From assembly GCF_003086295.3 (NCBI RefSeq), contig NC_092051.1, positions 80,236,445 to 80,300,444 on the forward strand: 64,000 nucleotides of DNA. The letters are read 5' to 3'. The notes beneath the pieces were generated by a model, which ran no database searches, was not told the DNA's origin, and saw nothing but the letters and a program-made list of their open reading frames with translations. Each line of letters begins with the position of its first letter. Within the stretch, counting starts at the first letter, position 1. Positions 33,859-44,232 of the stretch are shown here, piece after piece. This DNA comes from Arachis hypogaea (lineage: Eukaryota > Streptophyta > Magnoliopsida > Fabales > Fabaceae). The translations under genes and the position numbers were made by a program.

Positions 33859-35394
33859 ATGTACACTTCTGAAAGGAATCCTGTGAATAATGGGACGCCT
33901 ATGAAGAAGGGAGTTCTTGAAGTTGATACTCTGAATGCCATATTGGCTCAGAATAAAATATTGACTCAGCAAGTCAATATGATTTCTCAGAGTCTGCATG
34001 GAATGCAAGCTGCATCCAATAGTACTCAAGAGGCATCTTCTGAAGAAGAAGCCTATGATCCTGAGAACCCTGCAATAGCAGAGGTGAATTACTTAGGTGA
34101 ACCTTATGGAAACACCTATAACTCAACATGGAGAAATCATCCAAATTTCTCATGGAAGGATCAAAAGCCTCAACAAGGCTTTAATAATGGTGGAAGAAAC
34201 AGGTTTAGCAATAGCAAGCCTTTTCCATCATCAACTCAGCAACAGACAGAGAACTCTGAACAAAATACTTCTAATTTAGCAAATCTAGTCTCTGATCTAT
34301 CTAAGGCCACTGTAAGTTTCATGAATGAAACAAGGTCTTCCATTAGAAATCTGGAAGCACAAGTGGGCCAGCTGAGTAAAAGGATCACTGAAATCCCTCC
34401 TAGTACTCTCCCAAGCAATACAGAAGAGAACCCAAAAGGAGAGTGCAAGGCCATTGACATAAGCGCCATGGCCGAACCTGTGAGGAGAGGAAAGGACGTG
34501 AATCCCAAGGAGGAAGACCTCTTGGGATGTCCAGTGATCAATAAGGAGCTTCCCTCTGGGGAACCAAAGGACTCTGAGGCTCATCTAGAGACCATAGAGC
34601 TTCCATTGAACCTCCTTATGCCCTTCATGAGCTCTGATGAATATTTCTCTTCAGAAGAGAACGAGGATGTTACTGAAGAGCAACTTGCCAAATTTCTTGG
34701 TGTAATCATGAAGCTGAATGCCAAATTATTTGGCATTGATACTTGGGAAGTTGAACCTCCCTTGTTCATCAATGAACTAAGTGATCTGGATCAACTGACA
34801 TTACCTCAGAAGAGACAGGATCCTGGAAAGTTCATAATACCTTGTACCATAGGCACCATGATCTTTAAGGCTCTGTGTGACCTTGGTTCAGGAATAAACC
34901 TCATGCCCCTCTCTGTAATAGAGAAACTGGGAATCTATGGGGTGCAAGCTGCTAAAATCTCACTAGAGATGGCAGACAGCTCAAGAAAACAGGCTTATGG
35001 ACAAGTAGAAGATGTATTAGTAAAGGTTGAGGGCCTTTACATACCTACTGATTTCATAGTCCTGGATACTGGAAAGGAAGAGGATGAATCCATCATCCTA
35101 GGAAGACCTTTCCTGGCCACAGCAAGAACTGTGATTGATGTTGACAGAGGTGAAATAGTCCTTCAATGGAATGAGAACTCCCTTGTATTCAAAACTCAAG
35201 GATCTCCCTCTGCAACCATGGAGAGGAAGCTTGAAAAGCTTCTCTCAAAGCAGAGTCAACCAGAGCCCCCACAGTCAAACTCTAAGTTTGGTGTTGGGAG
35301 GCCACAACCAAACTCTAAGTTTGGTGTTGAACTCCCATATCCAAACTCTAAGTTTGGTGTTGGAGAGTCTCAACAAAGCTCTGCACATCTGTGA
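33859..35394 (+). CDS. Gag C-terminal part and aspartic protease of element B (511 codons)
   Basis: Open from the codons after the stop at 33853. A helical NNILxQNKILTQQV-type segment and a Q/N-rich linker lead to the retropepsin core CDLGSGINLMPLS (near 34875; family consensus is DLGAS), then FIVLDTGK and ILGRPFLATARTVID. It ends in three 11-residue repeats containing PNSKFGV (33-bp DNA units at 35284, 35317 and 35350). No integrase remnant is seen, unlike A and D. No pol follows. Confidence 0.85.
   Translation: MYTSERNPVNNGTPMKKGVLEVDTLNAILAQNKILTQQVNMISQSLHGMQAASNSTQEASSEEEAYDPENPAIAEVNYLGEPYGNTYNSTWRNHPNFSWKDQKPQQGFNNGGRNRFSNSKPFPSSTQQQTENSEQNTSNLANLVSDLSKATVSFMNETRSSIRNLEAQVGQLSKRITEIPPSTLPSNTEENPKGECKAIDISAMAEPVRRGKDVNPKEEDLLGCPVINKELPSGEPKDSEAHLETIELPLNLLMPFMSSDEYFSSEENEDVTEEQLAKFLGVIMKLNAKLFGIDTWEVEPPLFINELSDLDQLTLPQKRQDPGKFIIPCTIGTMIFKALCDLGSGINLMPLSVIEKLGIYGVQAAKISLEMADSSRKQAYGQVEDVLVKVEGLYIPTDFIVLDTGKEEDESIILGRPFLATARTVIDVDRGEIVLQWNENSLVFKTQGSPSATMERKLEKLLSKQSQPEPPQSNSKFGVGRPQPNSKFGVELPYPNSKFGVGESQQSSAHL
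35274..35372 (+). repeat. 33-bp tandem repeat x3 at gag-protease 3' end
   Basis: Period exactly 33 bp, each unit containing AACTCTAAGTTTGGTGTT, which encodes NSKFGV. The coding repeat thus contains the same word as the PPT position. Confidence 0.88.
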
Positions 35395-35432
35395 GGCTCC
35401 ATGAGAGCCCACTGTCAAGCTATTGACATTAA

Positions 35433-35450
35433 AGAAGCGCTTGTTGGGAG
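35433..35450 (+). ncRNA. Post-stop hairpin H1 (element B)
   Basis: TTGGG-AGGCAA-CCCAA plus a closing G-T pair, 38 nt after the gag-protease stop, preceded by AAAGAAGCGCTT. Confidence 0.75.
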
Positions 35451-35598
35451 GCAACCCAATGTTTATCTAATTCTTATTTTTATTATTTTTCATGTTTTTT
35501 TTAGGTTCATGATCATGTGGAGTCACAAAATAAATATAAAAATTGAAAACGGAATCAAAAATAGCAGAAGAAAAATCACACCCTGGAGGAGCATCTGT

Positions 35599-35770
35599 CT
35601 GGCGTTCAAACGCCAGAACAGAGCATAGTTCTGGCGCTGAACGCCCAGAATGGGAGCATCCTGGTGCTAAACGCCCAGAACAAGCATGGTTCTGGCGTTC
35701 AACGCCAGAAATGGCAGCAAAGGGCGTTGAACGCCCAAAATGGGCACCAACCTGGCGCTGAACGCCCAGA
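35599..35770 (+). repeat. Internal array of CTGGCGTTCAACGCCAG palindromes (element B)
   Basis: Six words starting at 35599, 35631, 35661, 35692, 35722 and 35752, spacing 30-32 bp. Same vocabulary as B's LTR array. Confidence 0.88.
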
Positions 35771-36127
35771 GTTGTGTGCAAGGGCATTTTACATGCCTAA
35801 ATTGGTGCAGGGATGTAAATGCCTTGACACCTCAGGATCTGTGGACCCCACAGGATCATCTCAGGATCTGTAGACCCCACAGGATCCCCACCTACCTCCA
35901 CTCACTTCTTCTCACCACTCTCTTTCACACAACCCCATAAACACTCTTCCCTAAAAACCCCTCACCAATCACCTCCATCCCTCTTTCCCACTAAACCTTC
36001 ACCACTCACATCCACCCACTCTTCCCAATAAACCTACCTCATAAACTCCACCTACCTTCAAAATTCAAAACCAATTTCCCACCCAAACCCACCCATATGG
36101 CCGAACCTTTACCCCCCCTCCCTTCCC

Positions 36128-36135
36128 TATATAAA
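36128..36135 (+). promoter_or_regulatory. Candidate internal TATA box upstream of ORF2 (element B)
   Basis: TATATAAA about 195 bp before the ORF2 ATG, followed by a CA/CT-rich leader. Same arrangement as in A and D. Confidence 0.5.
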
Positions 36136-36253
36136 GACCTCCATTCTTCATCAAATTCACACAACACACCCCTCTACACTCTCCTTGGCCGAAACCACAT
36201 CTCCCTCTCCCTCTCCATATTTCTTCTTCTTCTTCTTCTTCTATTCTTTTGTT

Positions 36254-36290
36254 TATTGCTCGAGGGCGAGCAATATTCTAAGTTTGGTGT
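36254..36290 (+). ncRNA. H2 hairpin plus AAGTTTGGTGT upstream of ORF2 (element B)
   Basis: Nine-bp arms TATTGCTCG and CGAGCAATA around AGGG, then AAGTTTGGTGT (36280-36290), 39 nt before the ATG. Relative to the 3' copy at 38573 one T-A pair has become C-G on both sides. Confidence 0.78.
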
Positions 36291-36328
36291 GGTAAAAGTA
36301 TAGTTTTTTTGTTTTTCCATTACCATTG

Positions 36329-37477
36329 ATGGCATCTAAGATCGGAGAATCCTCTAGAAGAGGGAAAGGGAAGTCAAAAGCTTCCACATCCGAGTCATGG
36401 GAGATGGAAAGGTTCATCTCCAAAGCCCATCAAGACCACTTCTATGATGTTGTGGCCAAGAAGAAGGTGATCCCTGAGGTCCCTTTTAAACTCAAAAGAA
36501 ATGAGTATCCGGAGATCCGACATGAAATTCAAAGAAGAGGTTGGGAAGTTCTAACAAATCCCATCCAACAAGTCGGCATCCTAATGGTTCAAGAATTCTA
36601 TGCCAATGCATGGATCACCAAGAACCATGATCAAAGTAAGAACCCGGATCCAAAGAACTATGTTACAATGGTTCGGGGGAAATACTTAGATTTTAGTCCG
36701 GAAAATGTGAGGTTGGCGTTCAACTTACCATACATGGAAGAGAACGCACGCCCCTACACAAGGAGAGTCAACTTTGATCAAAGGTTGGACCAAGTCCTTA
36801 TGGACATATGTGTAGAAGGAGCTCAATGGAAGATTGACTCCAAAGGCAAGCCGGTTCAACTAAGAAGATTGGACCTCAAGCCTATAGCTAGAGGATGGTT
36901 GGAGTTTATTCAATGCTCAATCATTCCCACTAGCAACCGGTCTGAAGTTACTATAGACCGGGCCATCATGATCCATAGCATCATGATTGGAGAAGAGGTG
37001 GAAGTTCATGAGATTATACCTCAAGAACTCTACAAGGTGGCTGACAAGTCCTCCACCATGGCAAGGTTAGCCTTTCCTCACCTCATTTGCCACCTATGCA
37101 ATTCAGCTGGAATTGACATAGAGGGAGATATCCTCATTAAAGAGGACAAGCCCATCACTAAGAAAAAGATGGAGCAAGCAAGAGAGCCCAATCATGGAGC
37201 TCAAGAGGCGCAAGAAGCTCATTTCCATGAGATCCCGGAGATGCCTCAAATGCACTTTCCTCCACAAAATTATTGGGAGCAAATCAACACCTCCCTAGGA
37301 GAATTGAGTTCCAATATGGGACAACTAAGGGTGGAACATCAAGAGCACTCCATCATGCTTCATGAAATAAGAGAAGATCAAAAAGCAATGAGGGAAGAGC
37401 AACAAAGACAAGGAAGAGACATAGAAGAGCTCAAGGACATCATTGGTTCCTCAAGAAGGAAACGCCACCATCACTAA
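36329..37477 (+). CDS. ORF2 of element B: intact extra gene of unknown function (382 aa)
   Basis: The only complete ORF2 in the window. The ATG at 36329 is the first in the transcript after the candidate TATA and H2 hairpin. Serine/lysine-rich N-terminus; conserved core HQDHFYDVVAKKKVIPEV, EYPEIRHEIQRRGWEVL, MVQEFYANAW, VRGKYLDFSPENVRLAFNLP; second block ARGWLEFIQCSIIPTSNRSEVTIDRA (two stretches), VHEIIPQELY, FPHLICHLCNSAGID. The C-terminus (about 300-382) is a Q/E-rich coiled coil ending in SSRRKRHHH. No signal peptide or membrane segment. Matches the 'putative plant transposon protein' group in name only. Its survival in an element whose gag is broken is notable. Confidence 0.82.
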   Translation: MASKIGESSRRGKGKSKASTSESWEMERFISKAHQDHFYDVVAKKKVIPEVPFKLKRNEYPEIRHEIQRRGWEVLTNPIQQVGILMVQEFYANAWITKNHDQSKNPDPKNYVTMVRGKYLDFSPENVRLAFNLPYMEENARPYTRRVNFDQRLDQVLMDICVEGAQWKIDSKGKPVQLRRLDLKPIARGWLEFIQCSIIPTSNRSEVTIDRAIMIHSIMIGEEVEVHEIIPQELYKVADKSSTMARLAFPHLICHLCNSAGIDIEGDILIKEDKPITKKKMEQAREPNHGAQEAQEAHFHEIPEMPQMHFPPQNYWEQINTSLGELSSNMGQLRVEHQEHSIMLHEIREDQKAMREEQQRQGRDIEELKDIIGSSRRKRHHH

Positions 37478-38572
37478 GGTGGATTCATTCCTTGTTCTTG
37501 CTTTCTCTGTTTTTCGTTTTCTATGTTATGTGCCTATCTATGTTTGTGTCTTCACTACATGATCATTAGTAGTTAGTAACTTTGTCTTAAAGATATGAAT
37601 GTCCTATGAATCCATCACCTCTCTTAAATGAAAAATGTTTTAATTCAAAAGAACAAGAAGTACATGAGTTTCGAATTTATCCTTGAACTTAGCTTAATTA
37701 TATTAATGTGGTGACAATGCTTCTTGTTTTCTGAATGTATGCTTGAACAGTGCATATGTCTTTTGAAGTTGTTGTTTAAGAATGTTAAATATGTTGGCTC
37801 TTGAAAGAATGATGACTAGGAGACATGTTATTTGATAATCTGAAAAATCATAAAAATGATTCTTGAAGCAAGAAAAAGCAGCAAAGAACAAAGCTTGCAG
37901 AAAAAAAGAAAAAAAAAAAAGGGGGCGAAAAAAAATAGAAAAAAAATATATAGAAAGAAAAAGAAAAAGCAAGCAGAAAAAGCCAATAACCCTTAAAACC
38001 AAAAGGCAAGGGCAAATAAAAAGGATCCCAAGGCTTTGAGCATCAGTGGATAGGAGGGCCTAAAGGAATAAAATCCTGGTCTAAGCGGCTAAACCAAGCT
38101 GTCCCTAACCATGTGCTTGTGGCGTGTAGGTGTCAAGTGAAAACTTGAGACTGAGCGGTTAAAGTCAAGGTCCAAAGCAAAAAAAGAGTGTGCTTAAGAA
38201 CCCTGGACACCTCTAATTGGGGACTTTAGCAAAGCTGAGTCACAATCTGAAAAGGTTCACCCAATTATGTGTCTGTGGCATTTATGTATCCGGTGGTAAC
38301 ACTGGAAAACAAAGTGCTTAGGGCCACGGCCAAGACTCATAAAGAAGCTGTGTTCAAGAATCATCATACTGAACTAGGAGAATCAATAACACTATCTGAA
38401 TTCTGAGTTCCTATAGATGTCAATCATTCTGAACCTCAATGGATAAAGTGAGATGCCAAAACAATTCAAGAGGCAAAAAGCTATAAGTCCTGCTCATATG
38501 ATTGAAGCTCTATTTCATTGATAGTTTGGAATTTATAGTATATTCTCTTCTTTTTATCCTACCTGATTTTTA
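37478..38572 (+). other. 3' noncoding region of element B
   Basis: About 1.1 kb with no gene. It has an A-rich run at 37900-37980 and paired CTTGTGGCGT / CTGTGGCATT blocks at 38115 and 38272. The same order is found in F at 44233-45347. Confidence 0.65.
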
Positions 38573-38610
38573 GTTGCTTGGGGACAAGCAACAATTTAAG
38601 TTTGGTGTTG
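38573..38610 (+). ncRNA. H2 hairpin and PPT position of element B
   Basis: GTTGCTTG-GGGA-CAAGCAAC (38573-38592), five bases, AAGTTTGGTGTTG (38598-38610), then the 3' LTR. Confidence 0.8.
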
Positions 38611-40361
38611 TGATGAGCGGATAATTTATACGCTTTTTGGCATTGTTTTTAGTATGTTTTTAGTAGGATCTAGTTACTTTTAGGGATGTTTTCATTAGTT
38701 TTTATGTTAAATTCACATTTCTGGACTTTACTATGAGTTTGTGTGTTTTTCTATGATTTCAGGTATTTTCTGGCTGAAATTGAGGGACTTGAGCAGAAAT
38801 CAGATTCAGAGGTTGAAGAAGGACTGCTGATGCTGTTGGATTCTGACCTCCCTGCACTCAAAGTGGATTTTCTGGAGCTACAGAACTCGAAATGGCGCGC
38901 TTCCAATTGCGTTGGAAAGTAGACATCCAGGGCTTTCCAGAAATATATAATAGTCCATACTTTGGCCAAGAATAGACGACGTAAACTGGCGTTCAACGCC
39001 AGCCTTCTGCCCAAATCTGGCGTCCAGCGCCAGAAAAGGATCCAAAACCAGAGTTGAACGCCCAAACTGGCACAGAAACTGGCGTTCAACTCCACAAATA
39101 TCCTCTGCACGTGCTACACTTAAGCTCAGCCCAAACACACACCAAGTGGGCCCAGGAAGTGGATTTATGCATCAATTACTCACTCATGTAAACCCTAGTG
39201 ACTAGTTTATTATAAATAGGACCTCTTACAATTGTATTAGATGTCTTTTTGACCATCTTTGGATTACCTTATGATCCTTTGATCACGTTTTAGGGGGCTG
39301 GCCATCTCGGCCATGCCTGGACCTTCACTTATGTATTTTTAACGGTAGAGTTTCTACACTCCATAGATTAAGGTGTGGAGCTCTGCTGTTCCTCAAAGAT
39401 TAATGCAAAGTACTACTGTTTTCTATTCAATTCTTCTTATTTCGCTTCTAAGATATCCATTCGCACCCAAGAACGTGATGAAGGTGATGATTATGTGTGA
39501 CGCTCATCATCCTTCTCCCTTATGAACGCGTGCCTGACAAACACTTCCGTTCTACATGAATTAAGCTAGAATGAATATCTCTTAGATCTCCTAACCAGAA
39601 TCTTCGTGGCGTAAGCTAGAATGATGGCGGCATTCAAGAGAATCCGGAAGGTCTAAACCTTGTCTGTGGTATTCCGAGTAGGATTCAATGATTGAATGAC
39701 TGTGACGAGCTCCTAACTCGCGATTGCAGGGCGTTAGTGACAGACGCAAAAGGATAGTAAATCCTATTCCAGCATGATCGAGAACCGACAGATGAATAGC
39801 CGTGCCGTGACAGGGTGCATGAGCATATTATTCACTGAGAGGATAAGATGAAGCCATTGACAAGGGTGATGCCTCCAGACGATTAGCCGTGCCGTGACAG
39901 GGCATTGGATCATTTTCCCGAGAGATGACCGAAAGTAGCCATTGATAGTGGTGATGTATCACATAAAGCCAGCCATGGAAAGGAGTAAGACTGATTGGAT
40001 GAAGATAGCAGGAAAGCAGAGGTTCAGAGGAACGAAAAGCATCTCCATTCGCTTATCTGAAATTCCTACCAATGAATTACATAAGTATCTCTATCCCTAT
40101 TTTATTATATAATATTCGAAAACACCATTATCACTTTATATCTGCCTGACTGAGATTTACAAGGTGACCATAGCTTGGTTCATACCAACAATCTCCGTGG
40201 GATTCGACCCTTACTCACGTAAGGTATTACTTGGACGACCCAGTGCACTTGCTGGTTAGTTGTATCGAAGTTGTGATAATCATGAATTAAGATCAGAGCA
40301 CCAAGCTTTGGAGCCATTACCAGGATTTGTTCGAGCCTGGAGATCACAATTTCGTGCACCA
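38611..40361 (+). repeat. 3' LTR of element B (1751 bp)
   Basis: Same length and ends as the 5' LTR, with about 23 substitutions between them by hand count and no length change. Confidence 0.94.
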
Positions 40362-40366
40362 CGCCG

Positions 40367-40400
40367 ATTCACATACCTCAAGGAGCTGATCATGGGATAA
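40367..40400 (+). pseudogene. ORF2 of element E, last codons after element B
   Basis: The sequence after the right target-site copy continues E's ORF2 with a YLKELI motif and TAA at 40398-40400. Element G has the equivalent segment uninterrupted. Confidence 0.8.
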
Positions 40401-41952
40401 TTCAAGGATTCAGATACCCCGGACTCCACTTCCTTTACCAGCACAGGGAGCCACGATGGCCCCGACGATAGAGATACTGCTACCAACCCACCTTTGTTCT
40501 TGACAGATGGCACCGAGGATGATGCAAAGCCTTAAGTGTGGGGAGGTCGGTCAGTACCTGACTTTCGGAGGTAATTTCTCTTCCCTAGCACCAATAAATT
40601 AGGATATTTAGTTAGATTTTTCTTTTGTAGAATAGGATAAATTGCATAGTAATAGATTAGTTGCATGCATGTTCTGCTTGATTGAAAAGACAATAAGTTT
40701 CTTCTAAGACCCTATCTTTGGAATAAAATTTCACTAATTTTAATTAAAACTTTTATGTTAAATTTGCTTGAAGTTGTATTTGGAACATGATTTTTGAGCT
40801 AAAGAACACACAACCTGTGAGATTTGAGCCTTTATGAATGGTTACATTATTTAACCATAATTATTTTATTCTTGTGTGTTTACTTCTCTATGATTGTAAT
40901 CTATATTTTGTTTCATCCTATATGTCCAATGTTTATTATATTTATATGTTTGCATATGATTGAGGTCATTATTTGTTTAGCTTACTTATCCAAATTAAGC
41001 CTACCCTTTCAATTACCTTTGTTAGCCACTTTGAGCCTTTAAATCCCATTTGTTCTATATTTTACCACATTACTAGCCTTAAGCGAAAAAACAATTATAT
41101 ATCCCAGATTGAATCTTTGGTTAGCTTAAGATAGAATTGTGTGTATTATTTAAGTATGGGAAATTGTGGAAGCAAAAGATAATAAGGGAATGTGTCATGA
41201 TAATATACTAGGAATTTGGATACCTACTCATGAGAAACTGTAAGAATTAAAAATCTATGTGCATTGATAAGCTATGTTTATGTTTATGTTTATGTTGAAA
41301 AAAAATTCAAAAAAATAAATAAGGGGACAAAATTACCCCAATGTTAAATTAAGAATTCAAATGTCAATGCATGTATGATAAAACTAAAATAAAAGGTTGA
41401 AACATGAGTATGGAATGTGAAAGGAAATTTCTGGGTAGCTAGGTATGAATTTTAAAAGTTATATAGAATATATATAGGTTATGTTAAAGCTTGGGTTAAT
41501 TAAAGATTCAATTTATAAGCTTACTTAGCCATATATATATCCTTACCCTCACCTTGGCCCCATTACAACCTTGAAAAGACATCATGATGTTTGCATTGGT
41601 GTATTAAATGTTGTTGATTGGTTAGGAGAAGAACAAAAACTAGAAAGCATGATTAGAGAAGGATAGAGTAATTACCCTATACAGTAAAGTGACTGGAGTG
41701 TACATACACGTCAGTGAAGGTTCAATGCTTGAAATATTATGTTCCCTGCTTTCATGAGCTATCTTCTTGCATTTTTATCTGCTCTTGCTTTATAAGAATT
41801 GGGTTAGTGGAATTTGATTTGTAATTGTTTTGAAGAGCTTATTTACTTTAGATCAAGTGGACAAGAATCATATAGTTGCATTCGCATATATAGGCTGCAT
41901 TGCATTGCATGGGTTTTACGTTCTTACTCATTCATTTTATCTCCTTCAACTA
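40401..41952 (+). other. 3' noncoding region of element E
   Basis: Colinear with 11448-12893 of G. It holds AAGTGTGGGGAGG at 40533-40545, preceded by a decayed hairpin (40509-40526) that is perfect in G. No gene was found. Confidence 0.65.
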
Positions 41953-41989
41953 AGCATGAGGACATGCTAATGTTTAAGTGTGGGGAGGT
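41953..41989 (+). promoter_or_regulatory. H2 hairpin and polypurine tract of element E
   Basis: AGCATG-AGGA-CATGCT (41953-41968), then AAGTGTGGGGAGG (41976-41988), one T, then the 3' LTR. Here the PPT is truly purine-rich. Confidence 0.82.
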
Positions 41990-43478
41990 TGATAAACCAC
42001 TATTTTATGGTTTATATTGTGTTTAATTATGTGGTTTTATGATGATCGTTACCCACTTATTCATTAAATAAGCATGCATTTATAATTCCTTCCTAAAGTT
42101 ATTGCATGATTGAAAACTTGCTTCCTAGAGACTTTTAATTATGTATTTTATTTCTCCTTTCTTCCATTCGATGCCGTGATCCGTGTGTTAAGTGTTTCAG
42201 GCTTTATAGGGCATGAATGAGTTAGAGATTGGAAAGGAAGCTTGCAAAAAATGGAAAGAACACAAGAAATTGAGGAGATGACTAGCAAGAAGCGACGCAG
42301 CCGCATAGATGACGCGACCGCGTGGAAGAGAGGAAATCGCAATGACGCGGCCGCATGGATGACGCGACCGCGCGAATTGGAAATTGCACAAGTGATGCGG
42401 AGGCGTGGACGACGCGCCCGCATGCAAAGCGAAACGCCGAATGACGCGTCCGCATGAATGACGCGTCCGCGTGACATGCGCGATTTGCATAATCTGCAGA
42501 ATCGCTGGGGGCGATTTTGGGCCTTATTTTGACCCAGTTTTTGGCCCAGAAAAGCAGACTAGAGCCAGAGAACATGCAAAAACCAACAACAATATTCATT
42601 CCGCATAGTTTTAGTTTTTAGATCTAGTTTTCCTCTCCTCTAGGTTTTCTCTCTACACATTCATAGTTTTTAGGATTTGTTATTTTCATTGTTTTTGCAT
42701 TGGGATATTGAGAAGAGTTATTGCCTCATCAAGACTTCGACATTCTAGTTCGTTCTCTTTACTTGTCTCTTACTCTTCCATGTTCCTTAATTTACTTAAT
42801 TTCACTATTGGATTATTTTAGCATTTATTAATACAAGAATTACTTTTATTTTTAATTATTCTTTTGATCATTATTTATCATGTCTTTCTTTAATTCCCTT
42901 TCTTATGTTATGAATTTTACATTTACAATGAGCGAGTAGTTCCCTAACTTGATGGGGAGTTGATTGAGAGGAACCCTTGAGTTGGGATGCTCAAGAGAAA
43001 GATTGTAATTAGGTTTATTGTTGAATTGCTCTCTAGTCACTAACACCAATCCTCCTAAGAGCGGATTGGAACTTGTGGATAGAAACATCATTCCAACTTG
43101 TTTAACTTTCCCTTACTTAGTAAGGGACAACTAAACATAATAACCCTCAATTGTCAATTAATCATGAGAGTACTCTAACAAGAATAGGGCTTCCAACTAA
43201 TCAACTCCCAGTCAAGGCTTTTATTTAAATTTATATAAATTCTCTAATTTAATTTTATGCCATTCAACTCAAACCTCTTTGAAAACATCTGATTAATAAA
43301 ATAGCACACTTTTCTGCAACTCGTTGGAACATGACCTGGGATTCATACTCCCAGTATTTTAATTTTAATTTCTGTGACACCCTTCTAAATTGATAAGTGA
43401 ATTTCTGGTTGGTTGAGAACTATACTTGCAACGCATATTTTATAATCATTCTTAACTCACCAATTTCCGCCACCATCA
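41990..43478 (+). repeat. 3' LTR of element E (1489 bp)
   Basis: Same length and ends as 19697-21185, with compensating one-base indels. Followed by TSD GAGAT at 43479-43483. Confidence 0.93.
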
Positions 43479-44232
43479 GAGATCTTTAAGCTGCCTCAAC
43501 TGCAAGATGACCCAGACTCCTTTAATAGGAGAATGATGAGACCAAATCAGAGCTTGGACAAAATTCTAGAGGACATATGCCTCCCTGGAGCCAAATGGAC
43601 AACCAACACAGGGTGTCCCAAACTAACTCAAGAGAGGAGATCTCAAACCAGTCGCCAGAGCTTGGCTGGACTTCGTTGGGCACTCTATACTGCCCACTAG
43701 CAACCGCTCTGAAGTCACCATAAGAAGAGCAGTGATGATTCATTGCATTATGCTGGAAAAAGAAGTGGAAGTTCATCAGTTGATTTCTTGTGAGCTTTAC
43801 AAAATTGCAAACAAGAACTCCAAAGATGCCAAATTGGCCTATCCAAGCTTAATCTCTCTGTTATGTAAAGATGCTGGGGTAAAAATGGGAGTAGATGAGT
43901 ATATCTCAGTTGAGCAACCAATCACCAAAAAGTCAATGGAAGGACAAGTGCAGGACGACCCCATCAAGAGGAGAGCACAGGAGTTCCTCCCGGAAATTCC
44001 TCAATTTGAATACTGGGGGTGCCTAGAAACATCTATCACTAAGTTACAAGAAGCTATGGATCAACTGAAGGAAGAACAGCAAAATCAAAACAGCATGCTC
44101 TGCAAACTGCTTAGGGAACAAGAAGAGCAAGGGCATAAACTAAAGGAACTAAAGCGCCAGAAGCTATCTCTTGAAGGACCAAGCACTCCACAGGCTAAAG
44201 AGGCATCTACCTTCCAAAATAAAGGTTGTTGA
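43479..44232 (+). pseudogene. ORF2 of element F, C-terminal half (after element E)
   Basis: Resumes F's ORF2 directly after E. An early part (LPQLQDDPDSFNRRM, LDKILEDICLPGAKW) is followed by a one-base insertion near 43631-43637. The frame is then open to TGA 44230-44232, with VHQLISCELYKIANKN, YPSLISLLCKDAGV and a Q/E-rich coiled-coil tail (EEQQNQNSMLCKLLREQEEQ). Same organisation as ORF2 of B. Dead copy. Confidence 0.78.

Larger units (their letters stand above)
29415..40361 (+). mobile_element. Element B: recent non-autonomous element (10.9 kb, gag-protease plus ORF2)
   Basis: Two LTRs of identical length (1751 bp), TSD CGCCG, exact tRNA-Asp PBS and PPT position. There is a gag-protease gene, ORF2, and no RT, RNase H or integrase sequence anywhere inside. 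The LTRs differ at about 23 positions by hand count (about 1.3%), so it is the youngest of the nest. LTR start and end resemble those of F, which makes an F-type element a likely donor of enzymes. It resembles Feral of peanut from memory; not verified. Confidence 0.94.
19697..43478 (+). mobile_element. Element E: Athila-like element with full gag-pol order, split by element B
   Basis: Two LTRs of identical length (1489 bp), TSD GAGAT, tRNA-Asp-type PBS, gag, protease, RT-RNase H-integrase, ORF2, and PPT AAGTGTGGGGAGG. After removing B and its duplicated target site the element is about 12.8 kb. LTRs differ at roughly 40 positions by hand count (about 3%). It inserted in F's ORF2 and later received B in its own ORF2. 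Confidence 0.93.
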
